Shown piece by piece: positions 1-9,018 of a stretch of 64,000 bases of DNA. A program made the position numbers and the translations under genes. The notes below the pieces were generated by a model. It was not told the DNA's origin, searched no databases, and saw only the letters and a list, made by a program, of their open reading frames with translations. The stretch is taken from NCBI RefSeq assembly GCF_002368415.1, contig NZ_AP018290.1, positions 1,119,470-1,183,469 on the forward strand, given 5' to 3'. Numbering within the stretch: the first letter of the stretch is position 1; every line of letters starts with the position of its first letter. Source of the DNA: Calothrix sp. NIES-4105 (GTDB lineage Bacteria > Cyanobacteriota > Cyanobacteriia > Cyanobacteriales > Nostocaceae).

Positions 1-1
1 G

Positions 2-1507
2 CAAATCTTTTATGCAACTCGTAGTTCCGCTAGACTGGTTACAGGTTGGACTGTAGCTTCAGGGTTTGTTTTAGCTATCACGGCAGTATTATCCTACTTG
101 ACTCCAGCTATAGCAGGGTTAATTGGTGGAAGCTTATGGGCTGTGCTAATAGTTGCTCCTAGCTTTGCAATGGTTCATGTCAACCGACTTTTAACTCAAC
201 ATAAATTTCAACAAGCAAGCAAGATCGCCCAAATTGTGCGATTATTACACCCAGCAGATGGATTAAGAGAGCAACCAGAATTAATTAAAGGACTAGAGAT
301 GGCTCAAAAGGGGTTGATTGACGAAGCGACTCTTATTTTTCAACGTTACCAATCATCAACACCAATTGGCAGATATGCTACGATTTGTCTTTACCAAATT
401 AATTCTCGTTGGTCGGAATTACTGATATGGCTCCAATTAAATACTACAAAAGATATACTGACTAAAGAATCATATATATTGCTAATGTACCTGCGCTCTT
501 TAGGAGAAATTGGTGATGTTAACGGGTTGTTAGAAGCATGGCAGCAATTTAAGTTAAGTATAGAAAAAACTAACTTAGGAACGCGCAATCTCGCAAGAAT
601 GTATGTATTGGCATTTTGCGGAGAGAAGGAACAAGTCGCAAAATTATTTAATGACTCGCTAGCTATTTACCCTCAAACTGTTAAAGATTTTTGGTTAGCT
701 ACTGCCGAACAAGCAGCGGGAAATTATGAAATAGCGCGCGAGCTACTTTTAAATCTAACTGAGTGCGAAGATAGACGTATTCGCGAAGCTGCACAGTGGC
801 GCCTATCTCAAAAAAACATGGTGCCTTACGAACGAACCCCCCTATTTGAAGGTATTGTTGAGCAAATAATTACAGAAATTCAACAAGAAGCGTGGTACAA
901 AGGAAGCATAATTAAGCGGCAACCAAAAACTACGTATTTAATTATAGGATTTAATTTAATAGCATTTGCCTTAGAAATTGCGTTTGGTGGTAGTACGAAT
1001 TTAATTACTTTATATAATTTGGGTGCATTAGTCCCACAAAAAGTATTAGCTGGAGAGTGGTGGCGCCTTTTTACCGCAACATTTCTTCACTTCGGCTGGT
1101 TGCACTTAACAATGAATATGTTCGGTCTGTATTTCTTTGGTCGTTTGGTAGAATTTATCTTAGGAGTACAACGATATTTGTTTGTATATTTAGTTACGGG
1201 TTTTGGGTCAATGCTGACAGTGACTTTGATGTCAGTTAATGGTTATTCAAAATCAGGATTTCTAGTTGGTGCTTCTGGTGCCATAATGGGTTTAGTTGGT
1301 GTTTCTGTAGCTATATTTTTACGCGACTGGTCAAGAGATAAAGTTGCTATTGCCTCTAAAAACTTGCGACAATTTTTGTTAATTATTTTGCTGCAAACAG
1401 TTCTTGATTTAACTACACCTCAAATTAGCTTTATCGGTCATTTTTCTGGGACAATTATTGGCTTTTTGCTTGGCATGATGGTCAAACATGATTGGAAAGT
1501 TAGATAG
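2..1507 (+). CDS. Rhomboid family intramembrane serine protease (5' end outside window)
   Basis: The frame is open back to the first bases of the window, so a TTG at 98 is probably not the true start and the gene begins upstream. An N-terminal hydrophobic stretch is followed by a long soluble helical region, perhaps TPR-like, covering roughly half the protein. The C-terminal half is a rhomboid domain. It has the HLTMN motif on the second rhomboid helix, the serine in GASGAIMG, and the partner histidine in FIGHFSG. Rhomboids cleave transmembrane segments inside the membrane; the substrate here is unknown. The soluble N-terminal region plus rhomboid layout is familiar from cyanobacterial proteins. 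The family call is firm; the biological role is not predictable. Confidence 0.9.
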   Translation, partial: QIFYATRSSARLVTGWTVASGFVLAITAVLSYLTPAIAGLIGGSLWAVLIVAPSFAMVHVNRLLTQHKFQQASKIAQIVRLLHPADGLREQPELIKGLEMAQKGLIDEATLIFQRYQSSTPIGRYATICLYQINSRWSELLIWLQLNTTKDILTKESYILLMYLRSLGEIGDVNGLLEAWQQFKLSIEKTNLGTRNLARMYVLAFCGEKEQVAKLFNDSLAIYPQTVKDFWLATAEQAAGNYEIARELLLNLTECEDRRIREAAQWRLSQKNMVPYERTPLFEGIVEQIITEIQQEAWYKGSIIKRQPKTTYLIIGFNLIAFALEIAFGGSTNLITLYNLGALVPQKVLAGEWWRLFTATFLHFGWLHLTMNMFGLYFFGRLVEFILGVQRYLFVYLVTGFGSMLTVTLMSVNGYSKSGFLVGASGAIMGLVGVSVAIFLRDWSRDKVAIASKNLRQFLLIILLQTVLDLTTPQISFIGHFSGTIIGFLLGMMVKHDWKVR

Positions 1508-1510
1508 CGT

Positions 1511-1558
1511 AAACTCCTATATAGCGCAGATATATTTTAAAGAATGGAGTTTTTCTTT
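1511..1558 (+). terminator. Possible terminator of the rhomboid gene
   Basis: AAACTCC (1511-1517) and GGAGTTT (1546-1552) can pair across a long A+T-rich loop, followed by a T-rich run. It lies between two convergent genes. The long loop makes this a weak candidate. Confidence 0.35.
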
Positions 1559-1576
1559 CCTGCTGCACGGCAACAT

Positions 1577-2206
1577 TTACAGGTAAAAAAAACCGCGCTT
1601 GAGGGCAACAATAATCGCCTGGGTACGATCACTCACGCCCAATTTTTGTAGGATATTCCGAACGTGAAACTTTACAGTGCCATCAACTATACACAGCGCT
1701 TCACTGATTTCGTAATTGCTTTTACCCTGGATCATCAAAGCCAACACTTCTAGTTCTCGTTCTGTCAATTCTTCTGCCTGGAGTCGCTCTGTTAATTTTA
1801 GGGCAACTTGGTTCATTAGGTATTTTTGTCCAGCATTTACTTTGCGAATTCCGTCAAACAGTTCCTGGCTGGGAACGTCTTTGAGCAAGTACCCGTAAGC
1901 TCCAGCTTTAAGGGAGCGATAAATGCCTTCATCGCCATCATAGGTGGTCAGGATTATAATGCGCGCGCTGGCAAATTCAGCTCGGATAGCAGCAACTAGT
2001 TCGCTTCCTTCCATACCGGGCATGAAGAGGTCTAGCAACAGCACATCAGGTTGGTGTTCGTGGTAAAGGGCGATAGTCTCCAGACCGTCCTTAGCCAAAG
2101 CAACCACTTGGAAATCAGGCTGTAGCCCCAATAAGGCTGCCAGCCCCTCTCGCATAGATGGGTGGTCATCAGCAATGAGAATGCGAATCTTTCCAGGATT
2201 TATCAT
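1577..2206 (-). CDS. NarL/FixJ-type response regulator
   Basis: A 209-residue protein with an N-terminal receiver domain (about 1-120) and a C-terminal LuxR-type helix-turn-helix (about 145-205, with the LTERELEVL signature). The acidic pocket is ADDH near residue 13, the phospho-acceptor is D59 in LLLDLFMPG, and the conserved lysine is in GYLLKD. Its start overlaps the stop of the upstream kinase gene by 4 bases, so the two are translationally coupled and are almost certainly a cognate pair. The protein should bind DNA after phosphorylation. Target genes cannot be read from the sequence. No GGCGCC palindrome occurs in this pair or its flanks. Confidence 0.93.
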   Translation of the reverse strand: MINPGKIRILIADDHPSMREGLAALLGLQPDFQVVALAKDGLETIALYHEHQPDVLLLDLFMPGMEGSELVAAIRAEFASARIIILTTYDGDEGIYRSLKAGAYGYLLKDVPSQELFDGIRKVNAGQKYLMNQVALKLTERLQAEELTERELEVLALMIQGKSNYEISEALCIVDGTVKFHVRNILQKLGVSDRTQAIIVALKRGFFYL

Positions 2207-3084
2207 TGGCTACTTTCAACTTCAATTATCACTTGGGTTCCCTGCCCCAGTTGGCTGGATATAGAAAACTTTGCTCCTATCTTTTGAGTACGCTCTTGCA
2301 TACTGATTAAGCCAAAGCCATTTGTTGCTGTGGATTCGGAGAGTGAAAACCCACTACCGTTGTCCTGTACTAATAACCGGACTTTCTGAGGCATGAATAT
2401 CAGTTGCACCACGATTTTACTCGAAGCAGCATGTTTGCAGGTATTGGTAATGGCCTCCTGAGCAATTCGCAACAGTTCAACCTCCACGTTAACGGGTAGA
2501 GTCGCGGGCAAACCCACAACGCAAAATTCGCTTTCTATACCTGTAAGTGCAACAATGGAGTGCAAACATTTTTTTAGTGCCTCCTGGAAACTTCTCCCCT
2601 CCAAGTGTTGGGGGCGGAGGGCGTAGACCGAGCGACGGGCTTCTGCTAGACCAAAACGAGCTAGTTCGCAGGCATGGTAGATATTGGTTTGGGCTGTCTC
2701 AATATCCTTGGGAAGAGAAAGTTCGGCAGTTTGCAAACGCATGAGGATGCTGGTAAAGGATTGCGCGAGGGTATCGTGGATTTCTCGGGCTATACGGTTG
2801 CGCTCAGAGCTAATTGCTGATTCTGCTGATTGTCTCAAAACATTATTGGCTTTGATTTGTTGTTCCGCAAACTGCTGTGATGCTTTTTCTTGCTCGCGGG
2901 CGAAGGATAGTTGTTCTTCCAATTGTTGTTCTCGTTGCCGCAGTTGCAACACCTCTGCCTGCAACAGCCCATAAGCCACTTCCATTTCCATTTTGGAAAT
3001 GCTCTGAGCGGAGAACACATCCTCATACTGCCCTGAGAAAAGTCTCTCTACTGTTTCATCTGTCTTTGTATTCTCATATCTCAT
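2203..3084 (-). CDS. Cytoplasmic NarX/DesK-type sensor histidine kinase
   Basis: 293 residues. Residues about 36-85 are a glutamine-rich coiled coil. The HisKA_3 dimerisation box RIAREIHDTLAQS follows with H103 as the phospho-acceptor, then a HATPase domain with the N-box (EAITNTCKHA) and a G-box (VQDNGSGF). There is no transmembrane segment and no recognised sensory domain, so the signal is presumably cytoplasmic and perhaps sensed by the coiled coil or a partner protein. It is coupled to the downstream regulator gene by a 4-base overlap. A Crp/Fnr-like gene lies about 210 bases upstream on the same strand. Family call firm; signal unknown. Confidence 0.92.
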   Translation of the reverse strand: MRYENTKTDETVERLFSGQYEDVFSAQSISKMEMEVAYGLLQAEVLQLRQREQQLEEQLSFAREQEKASQQFAEQQIKANNVLRQSAESAISSERNRIAREIHDTLAQSFTSILMRLQTAELSLPKDIETAQTNIYHACELARFGLAEARRSVYALRPQHLEGRSFQEALKKCLHSIVALTGIESEFCVVGLPATLPVNVEVELLRIAQEAITNTCKHAASSKIVVQLIFMPQKVRLLVQDNGSGFSLSESTATNGFGLISMQERTQKIGAKFSISSQLGQGTQVIIEVESSQ

Positions 3085-3293
3085 AACAAATCACCTGTTT
3101 TTTTTTGACAAATATGCCAGTCCCTGTAAATTGATTGCAGGTATAAAACAAAACGCAATTGTGATTAGTAACTTTACGAGTTAAAAAAACATCTCCTGAG
3201 AAAAACCAGTCAAACTATACCAAGGCAGAAAGTATAAACGCTTGATTCAAATCAATTTTGGTTAATTTTGACAAAAATATTTACATTACATAT

Positions 3294-3908
3294 TCAGCCA
3301 TTGATTTCAGGATTGAGGATAATCCGCCCTGTTACACGACTGATAGTTTTTTCTGACTCTAATTGTGTTAAAGCGCGAGATAGACTTTCTGGGGTTAAAT
3401 CCAGGTCGCGGGCTATCTCTTTGAGCAAGCGGTCGAGAACAACAATATTTGTCTTCGGTTTGGCAACTATTTGCAGGTAGCTCAGTACGCGGTCGCGGGC
3501 CGAGCGAATTCCTCGTAAACGCATGATGATTTTGGTCATATGCAAGCGATAAGCCACTTCTCCAAGGAAGGCGAGCGTCAAATCGGGATACTCTCGAAGA
3601 GCATCCAAAAAAGGTTGCTTGGGGATGATTAACACCTGTGAAGGTTCCTCAGCCATACAAGTACAAAGACACTGGTCGCTTGCAATCAAAACTTCACCAA
3701 AAAATTCTCCGGCCATTACTGTGTAATGATCAGCAGTTTGCCCAGATAGGGTATAGTTAAGCAAACGAATTTGCCCAGATTCCAGATAATATATAGCCTG
3801 CGCGGTGTCTCCCTCCTGAAAGAAAATTTCTGAGGCTCCTAATTGCCGTCGGTCTATCTGAACTCGCAGTTCTTTTGGTATATTATCAATTGTGAAACGT
3901 TTCAACAT
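3294..3908 (-). CDS. Crp/Fnr family transcription regulator (copy 1)
   Basis: 204 residues: a cyclic-nucleotide-binding-like beta barrel (about 15-105) and a winged helix-turn-helix (about 145-200, around LDLTPESLSRALTQLESE). The linker carries RLRGIRSARDRVLSYL, nearly identical to that of the second Crp-like protein at 13673-14290. The family binds DNA as a dimer in response to cAMP, oxygen, redox state or other ligands. I see no N-terminal cysteine cluster of the Fnr Fe-S type. Its start lies inside the 3' end of the upstream peroxiredoxin-like gene, so the two are likely one transcript. Effector unknown. Confidence 0.9.
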   Translation of the reverse strand: MLKRFTIDNIPKELRVQIDRRQLGASEIFFQEGDTAQAIYYLESGQIRLLNYTLSGQTADHYTVMAGEFFGEVLIASDQCLCTCMAEEPSQVLIIPKQPFLDALREYPDLTLAFLGEVAYRLHMTKIIMRLRGIRSARDRVLSYLQIVAKPKTNIVVLDRLLKEIARDLDLTPESLSRALTQLESEKTISRVTGRIILNPEING

Positions 3909-4543
3909 CAGCTCTTTTCATGCCATCGCCTGTAATGATATCAAACCAAAGTATAACTCCTTGTACTACAGAAAGTCCATTCGCTCCTAATACTGGCGCA
4001 CCATTAATCCATTCTTGCTGAGGAACGCGAACTTGTTTAACTTGGGGTGTATCATAAGCTTCGTAGCGGTAATCCGAGCGAGTCTCCATTATTGCACGCA
4101 AATCGTGCCGCAATTCTTCAACAGTAGGTCGCCCAACGAAGAACCAACCGTTGTAAATTTTGTAGATAGTTAAATCGGGACTTAAAATAAAAGTATAAGG
4201 TTGCGCGCGATAAGCATACTCTCCTTCTGTGCTATCCAAAATATTAATTTTTGTTATGAGTTCGCGCTTCTCATCACACAAAAATGACCACTGCGCTCCT
4301 AACCCTGCCCGGAAGGCAGCTTGTACCATTGGTGGATCAACGCTAATCGTTACTAATCTGGCATAATTAATTGCCAATTCGTTTTGAAATAGTACTAACT
4401 GCGCTCATTTGCTGACGATCTCGCGGACAAAAAAAGCCACGATAAAAGACAACAATAAGGGGATAGCCATCTGTAAAGCCTGTATGGTAATCCATAAGGC
4501 TGGGTTGAGTGAAATTGCCAAGCAATACGGCGTTTATTTTCAT
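3886..4543 (-). pseudogene. Peroxiredoxin-like (AhpC/TSA family) gene broken by a frameshift
   Basis: Two adjoining frames make one protein. The upstream frame (to about 4381) holds the redoxin signature FYRGFFCPRDRQQM with a cysteine at the usual peroxidatic position. The downstream frame (from about 4390) continues with NELAINYARLVTISVDPP and the rest of the domain, including DEKRELI and FILSPDLTIYKIY. Moving between them needs a net shift of one base near 4380-4395. Without the shift the first part stops after about 58 codons. The likely start is the ATG at 4543. The product would reduce peroxides using thiols. This is either a recent inactivating mutation or a sequencing error. The 3' end overlaps the crp-like gene. 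Confidence 0.72.
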
Positions 4544-4843
4544 GGTTCGGCAATTCAATATCCACAAAGCGCTCGCCTAATTGTAAATTTGTTGACTACT
4601 CATAAAGCACCACTGGTTTATTTGCTCGATTACCTGATCGCAAGTCTAGTTCAGAAACTACCTGTAAAGAAAGCTGATTATCATTACCCCCGGTCAGTAT
4701 TAAGACTATCTTTCAGGAATGTGACTCTCAACGCTGTTGAGGCCTAAACTTACATTAACTAATAAAGTCCTTAGCTATTAATGTCGAGGTCTTCCATTGT
4801 TGTTTATTTCCAATTAATGACTTACTAATCGAGGAGTTGAACG

Positions 4844-5218
4844 GTGAAAAAAGTTGCGATTATGACTGTAGCTCTAGGTTGTATAGCTAGCGTTTCTGGA
4901 CTACCAAATCAAATAATTAATCCTTATAGTGGACAGGTTCAAGCCCAGTCTATGAAAGATGTAACTGGGTTAAGCATCTCGCAGAAATTAGACTTACTTG
5001 CTAAAGAAAAAGGTCAGTTTGGCAGTGGAGATGCTTTGCGTCGCTTCTTCTTTGGCGATTTAGAACCACTCGGTGTCCAACCTGGTGGGGCAGGTATGGT
5101 TGTAAACCTTTATAACAAGGCTAATGACATGACATTTTCCTACTGCTCTACCTATGACGTAGTTGTGGCAATGAAGAAAGGCAAGATTAAGAATTTCCCT
5201 GCTAACGAAGTAAAGTAG
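4844..5218 (+). CDS. Small exported protein, paralogue of the lipoprotein at 15200-15637
   Basis: 124 residues with a GTG start preceded by a GAGGAG ribosome site. A signal peptide (about 1-22, possibly cleaved later near AQS) precedes a globular domain. That domain shares a long conserved block with the protein at 15200: RRFFFGDLEPLG, QPGGAGMVVNL, TFSYC and TYDVVVA. One conserved cysteine lies in FSYC. I do not recognise a named family. It sits 112 bases upstream of the DUF4079 gene, which belongs to a run of redox genes, so a periplasmic or thylakoid-lumen role in redox stress is possible, but this is inference only. Confidence 0.85.
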   Translation: MKKVAIMTVALGCIASVSGLPNQIINPYSGQVQAQSMKDVTGLSISQKLDLLAKEKGQFGSGDALRRFFFGDLEPLGVQPGGAGMVVNLYNKANDMTFSYCSTYDVVVAMKKGKIKNFPANEVK

Positions 5219-5330
5219 ACCGAAAGTATAGGGGGAGCGTATGAAGCAGAAATCCCCTTAACACTAACTTACTCATAGTTAAGTAGTTCGGAAGTTATGT
5301 TGATTTTTTAAAGTAAGTGTGAGGTAACTT

Positions 5331-6038
5331 ATGACTCTTAACCTCGAAGATTATTATATCCTTTTGCATCCAGCACTTGCCATTGTCGTGGGTTTTCCAA
5401 TGCTGGGGTTAATCGCGCGACTGGCTTGGCAAACTCGTCAACGGCGCCTTAAAACTGCGAGCGGAGAACGGAACGCAATTCAAACGAGCGTAGGGACTGA
5501 GCATTTGCGCTTGGGACGCTGGTTTAGTTCGGTTGTAGTTGGGCTATCTCTGTTAGGACTTGGTAATTCTATCTTTTCGACAATGGTGTTCAAAGGAGGA
5601 TTTAGTAAAGAACCACTACGATACGTTCTCTTATCGTTTATGTTTTTAGCTACAATCGTCTCTTTGATTCTGCTTTACCAAGCAAAACCAAAGCTGTGGC
5701 GGGGTATATTTGCCACCCTTACGGGAATGGGCGTGATAATCTTAGGCAGTCAAAAAGAAGTATTTCGCCGGACGAACGAATGGTATATTTCCCACTACTA
5801 TTACGGCATAGTACTGACAATGCTTATGATTTTCTCTGTAGCGATTGTGCCGGACATCTACCAGGATCGGAAGAATCGCTGGCGCAATGTTCATATCATA
5901 CTCAACACAATAGCTTTAGTGTTGTTCATTGTCCAGGCATCTCTTGGCGCCAGAGATTTGCTCGAAATTCCTCTAAGTTGGCAGGAGGCTTTTATCAGCG
6001 GCAAATGCGACTTTGTGCTTAAGGGCTGTCCAAAGTAA
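5331..6038 (+). CDS. DUF4079 family integral membrane protein
   Basis: 235 residues with about five hydrophobic spans (near 12-30, 63-80, 96-115, 125-140 and 155-210). Histidines sit in or beside membrane helices (LLHPALAI, ISHYYYGI, RNVHIILN), and the last part resembles cytochrome b561-type proteins, so heme b binding is plausible. The family is mainly cyanobacterial and uncharacterised. The next gene (44 bases on) is a membrane-tethered flavin/2Fe-2S reductase, so the two could form a transmembrane electron-transfer unit that accepts electrons from NAD(P)H or ferredoxin. The family is recognised by sequence; the electron-transfer role is inference. Confidence 0.87.
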   Translation: MTLNLEDYYILLHPALAIVVGFPMLGLIARLAWQTRQRRLKTASGERNAIQTSVGTEHLRLGRWFSSVVVGLSLLGLGNSIFSTMVFKGGFSKEPLRYVLLSFMFLATIVSLILLYQAKPKLWRGIFATLTGMGVIILGSQKEVFRRTNEWYISHYYYGIVLTMLMIFSVAIVPDIYQDRKNRWRNVHIILNTIALVLFIVQASLGARDLLEIPLSWQEAFISGKCDFVLKGCPK

Positions 6039-6081
6039 CTGCTAGCTCCTGGTTAAGTGAAATTTTTAAAGGAGGTTAAAT

Positions 6082-7416
6082 ATGAGAGCAACAGCAAATA
6101 ATGCAAATAATATTTTTTTGGAAAGTGCGAAATATGCAGGAGCAGGCTTTGCTATTGCTACCCTCGTGAGCGGTGTAATGATTGGTCTACTAAGTCCTAA
6201 AGAACGCGCGGCAAATCGTTGGGGAGTGTCAGCTGCTCTGTTAGGGTTAGTTGGGGGAGGGGCAGTTGGGCTAATTCAGAAGCGACAAAGCCAGTCAGGT
6301 CTTGATAATGAACAAATAAAAATAGACCCACAGCCAACTGGGAAGGAACACTGGAAAGGTTGGCGAAATTTCATCGTCGCCCATAAAGTAAAAGAGAGCG
6401 AAGAAATCATTTCCTTCTATTTGGAACCCCAAGATAGGGGGGAATTGTCACAGTTTGAACCTGGTCAATTTCTGACGCTAAAACTTAATATTCCCGGACA
6501 AGAAAAGCCTGTTATTCGTACTTATTCGCTGTCGGACTATCCCATTCCTGTCGCATATTATCGTCTATCGATCAAAAGAGAACCCGCACCGTCCGGACTA
6601 AACGTGATGGCAGGGATTGTTTCTAACTATCTTCACGATCATATTGGCGAAGGTTCGGTAATTGCTGTTAGACCACCCAGCGGTAATTTTGTAATTGATG
6701 TTCATAAGTCTCTCCCTGCTGTGCTAATTAGCAATGGCGTGGGAATTACACCCATGATTAGTATGGCGATTGCCTGCTGTTATCTCAATCCCAATCGCCC
6801 TATCTGGTTTGTACACGGAACCAGAAATGGACTATCCCATGCCTTTCGAGATGATATATTAGCTTTGGCTCAAAAGCATCCCAACATGCATGTACACTTT
6901 GCTTACAGTCGTCCTCGACCAGAAGATAATGGCTTTTACCACAGCGAAGGTTATATAGATAGCCAAAAAATCAAGCAACTGGTAGCTAAAGAGGCAGAAT
7001 TTTTCCTTTGTGGTTCACCATCCTTTATGGAATCTCTACGGTCTGGATTGAAAATGTGGGGAGTTCCCGATAACCAGGTTTTTTATGAATCCTTCGAGCG
7101 CGTCGTTAGTAATTCTATTGAGCAACCTCAAATTGCTGCAACCGATAAGGGTATTGCTTTATCGCAAATTGTATTCGCCGAATCCAGTCGCGAACTGACC
7201 TGGACTATAGATGATGGTACTTTGCTGGAATTTGCAGAAGCAAATAATATTTATCCACCTTTTAGCTGCCGTTCGGGTATTTGCGGCACTTGCATGTGCA
7301 AAATCCTAGAGGGAGAAGTTGCTTATCAACAGGCGCCGACAGCAGCCATTGAACCTGGCTCTGCCTTGATATGTATTTCCAAACCTCGTACTTCTAAAGT
7401 TATTTTAGCCCTTTAA
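6082..7416 (+). CDS. Membrane-anchored FNR-type reductase with C-terminal 2Fe-2S ferredoxin domain
   Basis: 444 residues preceded by an AAAGGAGG ribosome site. Two hydrophobic segments (about 18-35 and 46-62) anchor the protein. They are followed by an FAD-binding barrel (about 85-195, RTYSLSDYP), an NAD(P)-binding domain (about 205-330, SNGVGITPM, CGSPSFM) and a plant-type 2Fe-2S domain (about 350-444). The cluster ligands are CRSGICGTC plus the later ALICIS cysteine. This order matches the reductase part of flavohemoglobins and the Hcr type. It probably passes electrons from NAD(P)H through FAD and the cluster to a partner, and the DUF4079 protein encoded just upstream is the obvious candidate. 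Confidence 0.9.
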   Translation: MRATANNANNIFLESAKYAGAGFAIATLVSGVMIGLLSPKERAANRWGVSAALLGLVGGGAVGLIQKRQSQSGLDNEQIKIDPQPTGKEHWKGWRNFIVAHKVKESEEIISFYLEPQDRGELSQFEPGQFLTLKLNIPGQEKPVIRTYSLSDYPIPVAYYRLSIKREPAPSGLNVMAGIVSNYLHDHIGEGSVIAVRPPSGNFVIDVHKSLPAVLISNGVGITPMISMAIACCYLNPNRPIWFVHGTRNGLSHAFRDDILALAQKHPNMHVHFAYSRPRPEDNGFYHSEGYIDSQKIKQLVAKEAEFFLCGSPSFMESLRSGLKMWGVPDNQVFYESFERVVSNSIEQPQIAATDKGIALSQIVFAESSRELTWTIDDGTLLEFAEANNIYPPFSCRSGICGTCMCKILEGEVAYQQAPTAAIEPGSALICISKPRTSKVILAL

Positions 7417-7439
7417 ATGTTATCAGGAAAAGTTATATA

Positions 7440-8435
7440 ATGCGAACAAAATTTATAAAAGTTTTGGGGCAAGACAATCAATGTTTAAATAATTTAAATA
7501 TTGATGGCAAAGATATTATTAGAGGCTTAAATCAAGTTCCAAAAACTTTACCATCGAAATATTTTTATGACGATATTGGGTCTGAAATATTTCAAAAAAT
7601 CTGTGAGCTACCAGAATATTACCCAACACGAACAGAAACATCAATTTTACGCCAATGTGCTGATGAAGTAGCTCAAATAACGGGTGCTTGTGAACTAGTA
7701 GAATTAGGCAGCGGCAGTTCTACAAAAACCCAGTTTTTATTAAATGCTTACCAAAAAATATCAGATAAATGTAAATATATACCGATTGATGTTAGTGGAG
7801 GAATTATTAAAACAAGTATACTAAATTTACAAAAAAAGTATCCTGATTTATTAATTGAAGGTTTAATCGGAAGTTACGAACAAGCTTTAGCCATACTCGA
7901 ATCGGTTATCGTGCCATCAAGGATGATTTTTTTCCTAGGAAGTTCTATTGGAAATTTTACAGCACAAGAGTGCAATAGCTTTTTAAGGCGAATAGCTCAT
8001 ACTTTAAAACCAAGTGACTATTTTCTTATCGGCATTGATTTACAAAAAGATATAAAAATTTTAGAAGCAGCATATAATGACAGCAAATCAATAACTGCTG
8101 CCTTTAATTTAAATATTTTATCCCATTTAAATTGGCGTTTTCAAAGTAATTTTAACTTAAATTTATTTAGACATGAAGCAATTTATAATCAAGCGAATAA
8201 TCAGATTGAGATGTATCTTCATTGCCTTGAAACTCATCGGGTATCCCTAGATACTCTAAATCTAAATGTTTTCTTTGAAGCTGGAGAAAGCATCCTCACT
8301 GAAATTTCTCGCAAGTTTGATTTGACAATTCTTCAAAACGAACTTGAGTTACAGGGACTAAAAACACTGAAAATTTGGACAGATAAAAATCGGTGGTATG
8401 GAGTAATTCTGTGCCAAGCTGTCGAACTTAAGTAG
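7440..8435 (+). CDS. egtD: L-histidine N-alpha-methyltransferase, EgtD-like
   Basis: 331 residues. EgtD transfers three methyl groups from S-adenosylmethionine to histidine to give hercynine, the first step of ergothioneine synthesis. Visible signatures are LPSKYFYDDIGSEIF, the SAM-binding VELGSGSSTKT, FFLGSSIGNF, and the block AAYNDSKSITAAFNLN followed by FRHEAIYN and IEMYL, all typical of EgtD. It starts 23 bases after the reductase gene. No EgtB-like formylglycine-type sulfoxide synthase is in this window, so the second step must be encoded elsewhere or the end product differs. Function of the family is well established; the local pathway is inferred. Confidence 0.9.
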   Translation: MRTKFIKVLGQDNQCLNNLNIDGKDIIRGLNQVPKTLPSKYFYDDIGSEIFQKICELPEYYPTRTETSILRQCADEVAQITGACELVELGSGSSTKTQFLLNAYQKISDKCKYIPIDVSGGIIKTSILNLQKKYPDLLIEGLIGSYEQALAILESVIVPSRMIFFLGSSIGNFTAQECNSFLRRIAHTLKPSDYFLIGIDLQKDIKILEAAYNDSKSITAAFNLNILSHLNWRFQSNFNLNLFRHEAIYNQANNQIEMYLHCLETHRVSLDTLNLNVFFEAGESILTEISRKFDLTILQNELELQGLKTLKIWTDKNRWYGVILCQAVELK

Positions 8436-8490
8436 TAACCCTGAATACATACAACAGAAATATCCACAATATCCAACGAGGTTAAAAATT

Positions 8491-8871
8491 ATGAAACGTT
8501 TAATTCCAACCAGTTTATCTGTTCTATCTGCAATGTTAATATTTGCAGCTAGCAATCCAGCCAACGCGCAAACAAGACATAATAAACAAGAATCTGTAAC
8601 TCAAACTGCACCAAGCAAAACTCCTAACAGTATTTCGCCTCATTTGACTCCTTTCCATCTTGTTAATTTAAGCTATCAAGGATATTTTACAAAGCAAGGT
8701 ATTCCTAGTTTTGCAACTTTTATCTCTGAATATAGGCAAAAGAAAATTACTGCTAGAGATTTAGTGAAAGCTGGAATTGAACATTATATGCTATCGGCAG
8801 ATATGTTAAATGATCAAGAATATATAAATGCAGTTGATAGCCAATTTTTGGCATTTAATACTGGTAACTAA
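8491..8871 (+). CDS. Small exported protein of unknown function
   Basis: 126 residues with a clear signal peptide (MKRLIPTS start, hydrophobic core, cleavage near ANAQT) preceded by an AACGAGG ribosome site. The mature part has a low-complexity Ser/Thr/Pro segment and then a helical region with YFTKQGIPSF and YRQKKITARDLVKAGIEH. I recognise no family. It follows egtD by 55 bases and is likely co-transcribed with the run 4844-8435, so an envelope role in the same stress response is possible. Confidence 0.75.
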   Translation: MKRLIPTSLSVLSAMLIFAASNPANAQTRHNKQESVTQTAPSKTPNSISPHLTPFHLVNLSYQGYFTKQGIPSFATFISEYRQKKITARDLVKAGIEHYMLSADMLNDQEYINAVDSQFLAFNTGN

Positions 8872-8995
8872 TTTATGTGTAGGTTGGGTGTAGTGGCAGC
8901 ATAACCCAACATATCAGTATTCTAACTTTTTAGGGCATGTTGATAACCTCTCCCCCGACCCCTCTCCTACGAAAAGAGGGTGAGCAAATGTACTT

Positions 8996-9018
8996 CCCCT
9001 TCCCTACAAGGGAAGGGG
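8996..9018 (+). repeat. Intergenic palindromic repeat (CCCCTTCCC hairpin)
   Basis: CCCCTTCCC and GGGAAGGGG flank a 5-base TACAA loop, inside a longer C-rich then G-rich stretch (about 8948-9030). This is the style of dispersed hairpin repeat common between cyanobacterial genes. It is read through by an open frame starting at a GTG at 8980, which is why I do not use that start. Confidence 0.6.

Noticed and set aside
2547-3086. Several plus-strand open frames opposite the NarX-type kinase
   Set aside because: They are shadows of the high-scoring kinase gene and have cysteine/serine-rich nonsense composition.
4409-4747. Plus-strand open frame of 112 codons
   Set aside because: Its 5' part is antisense to the peroxiredoxin-like gene, it has no convincing ribosome site, and it resembles no family.
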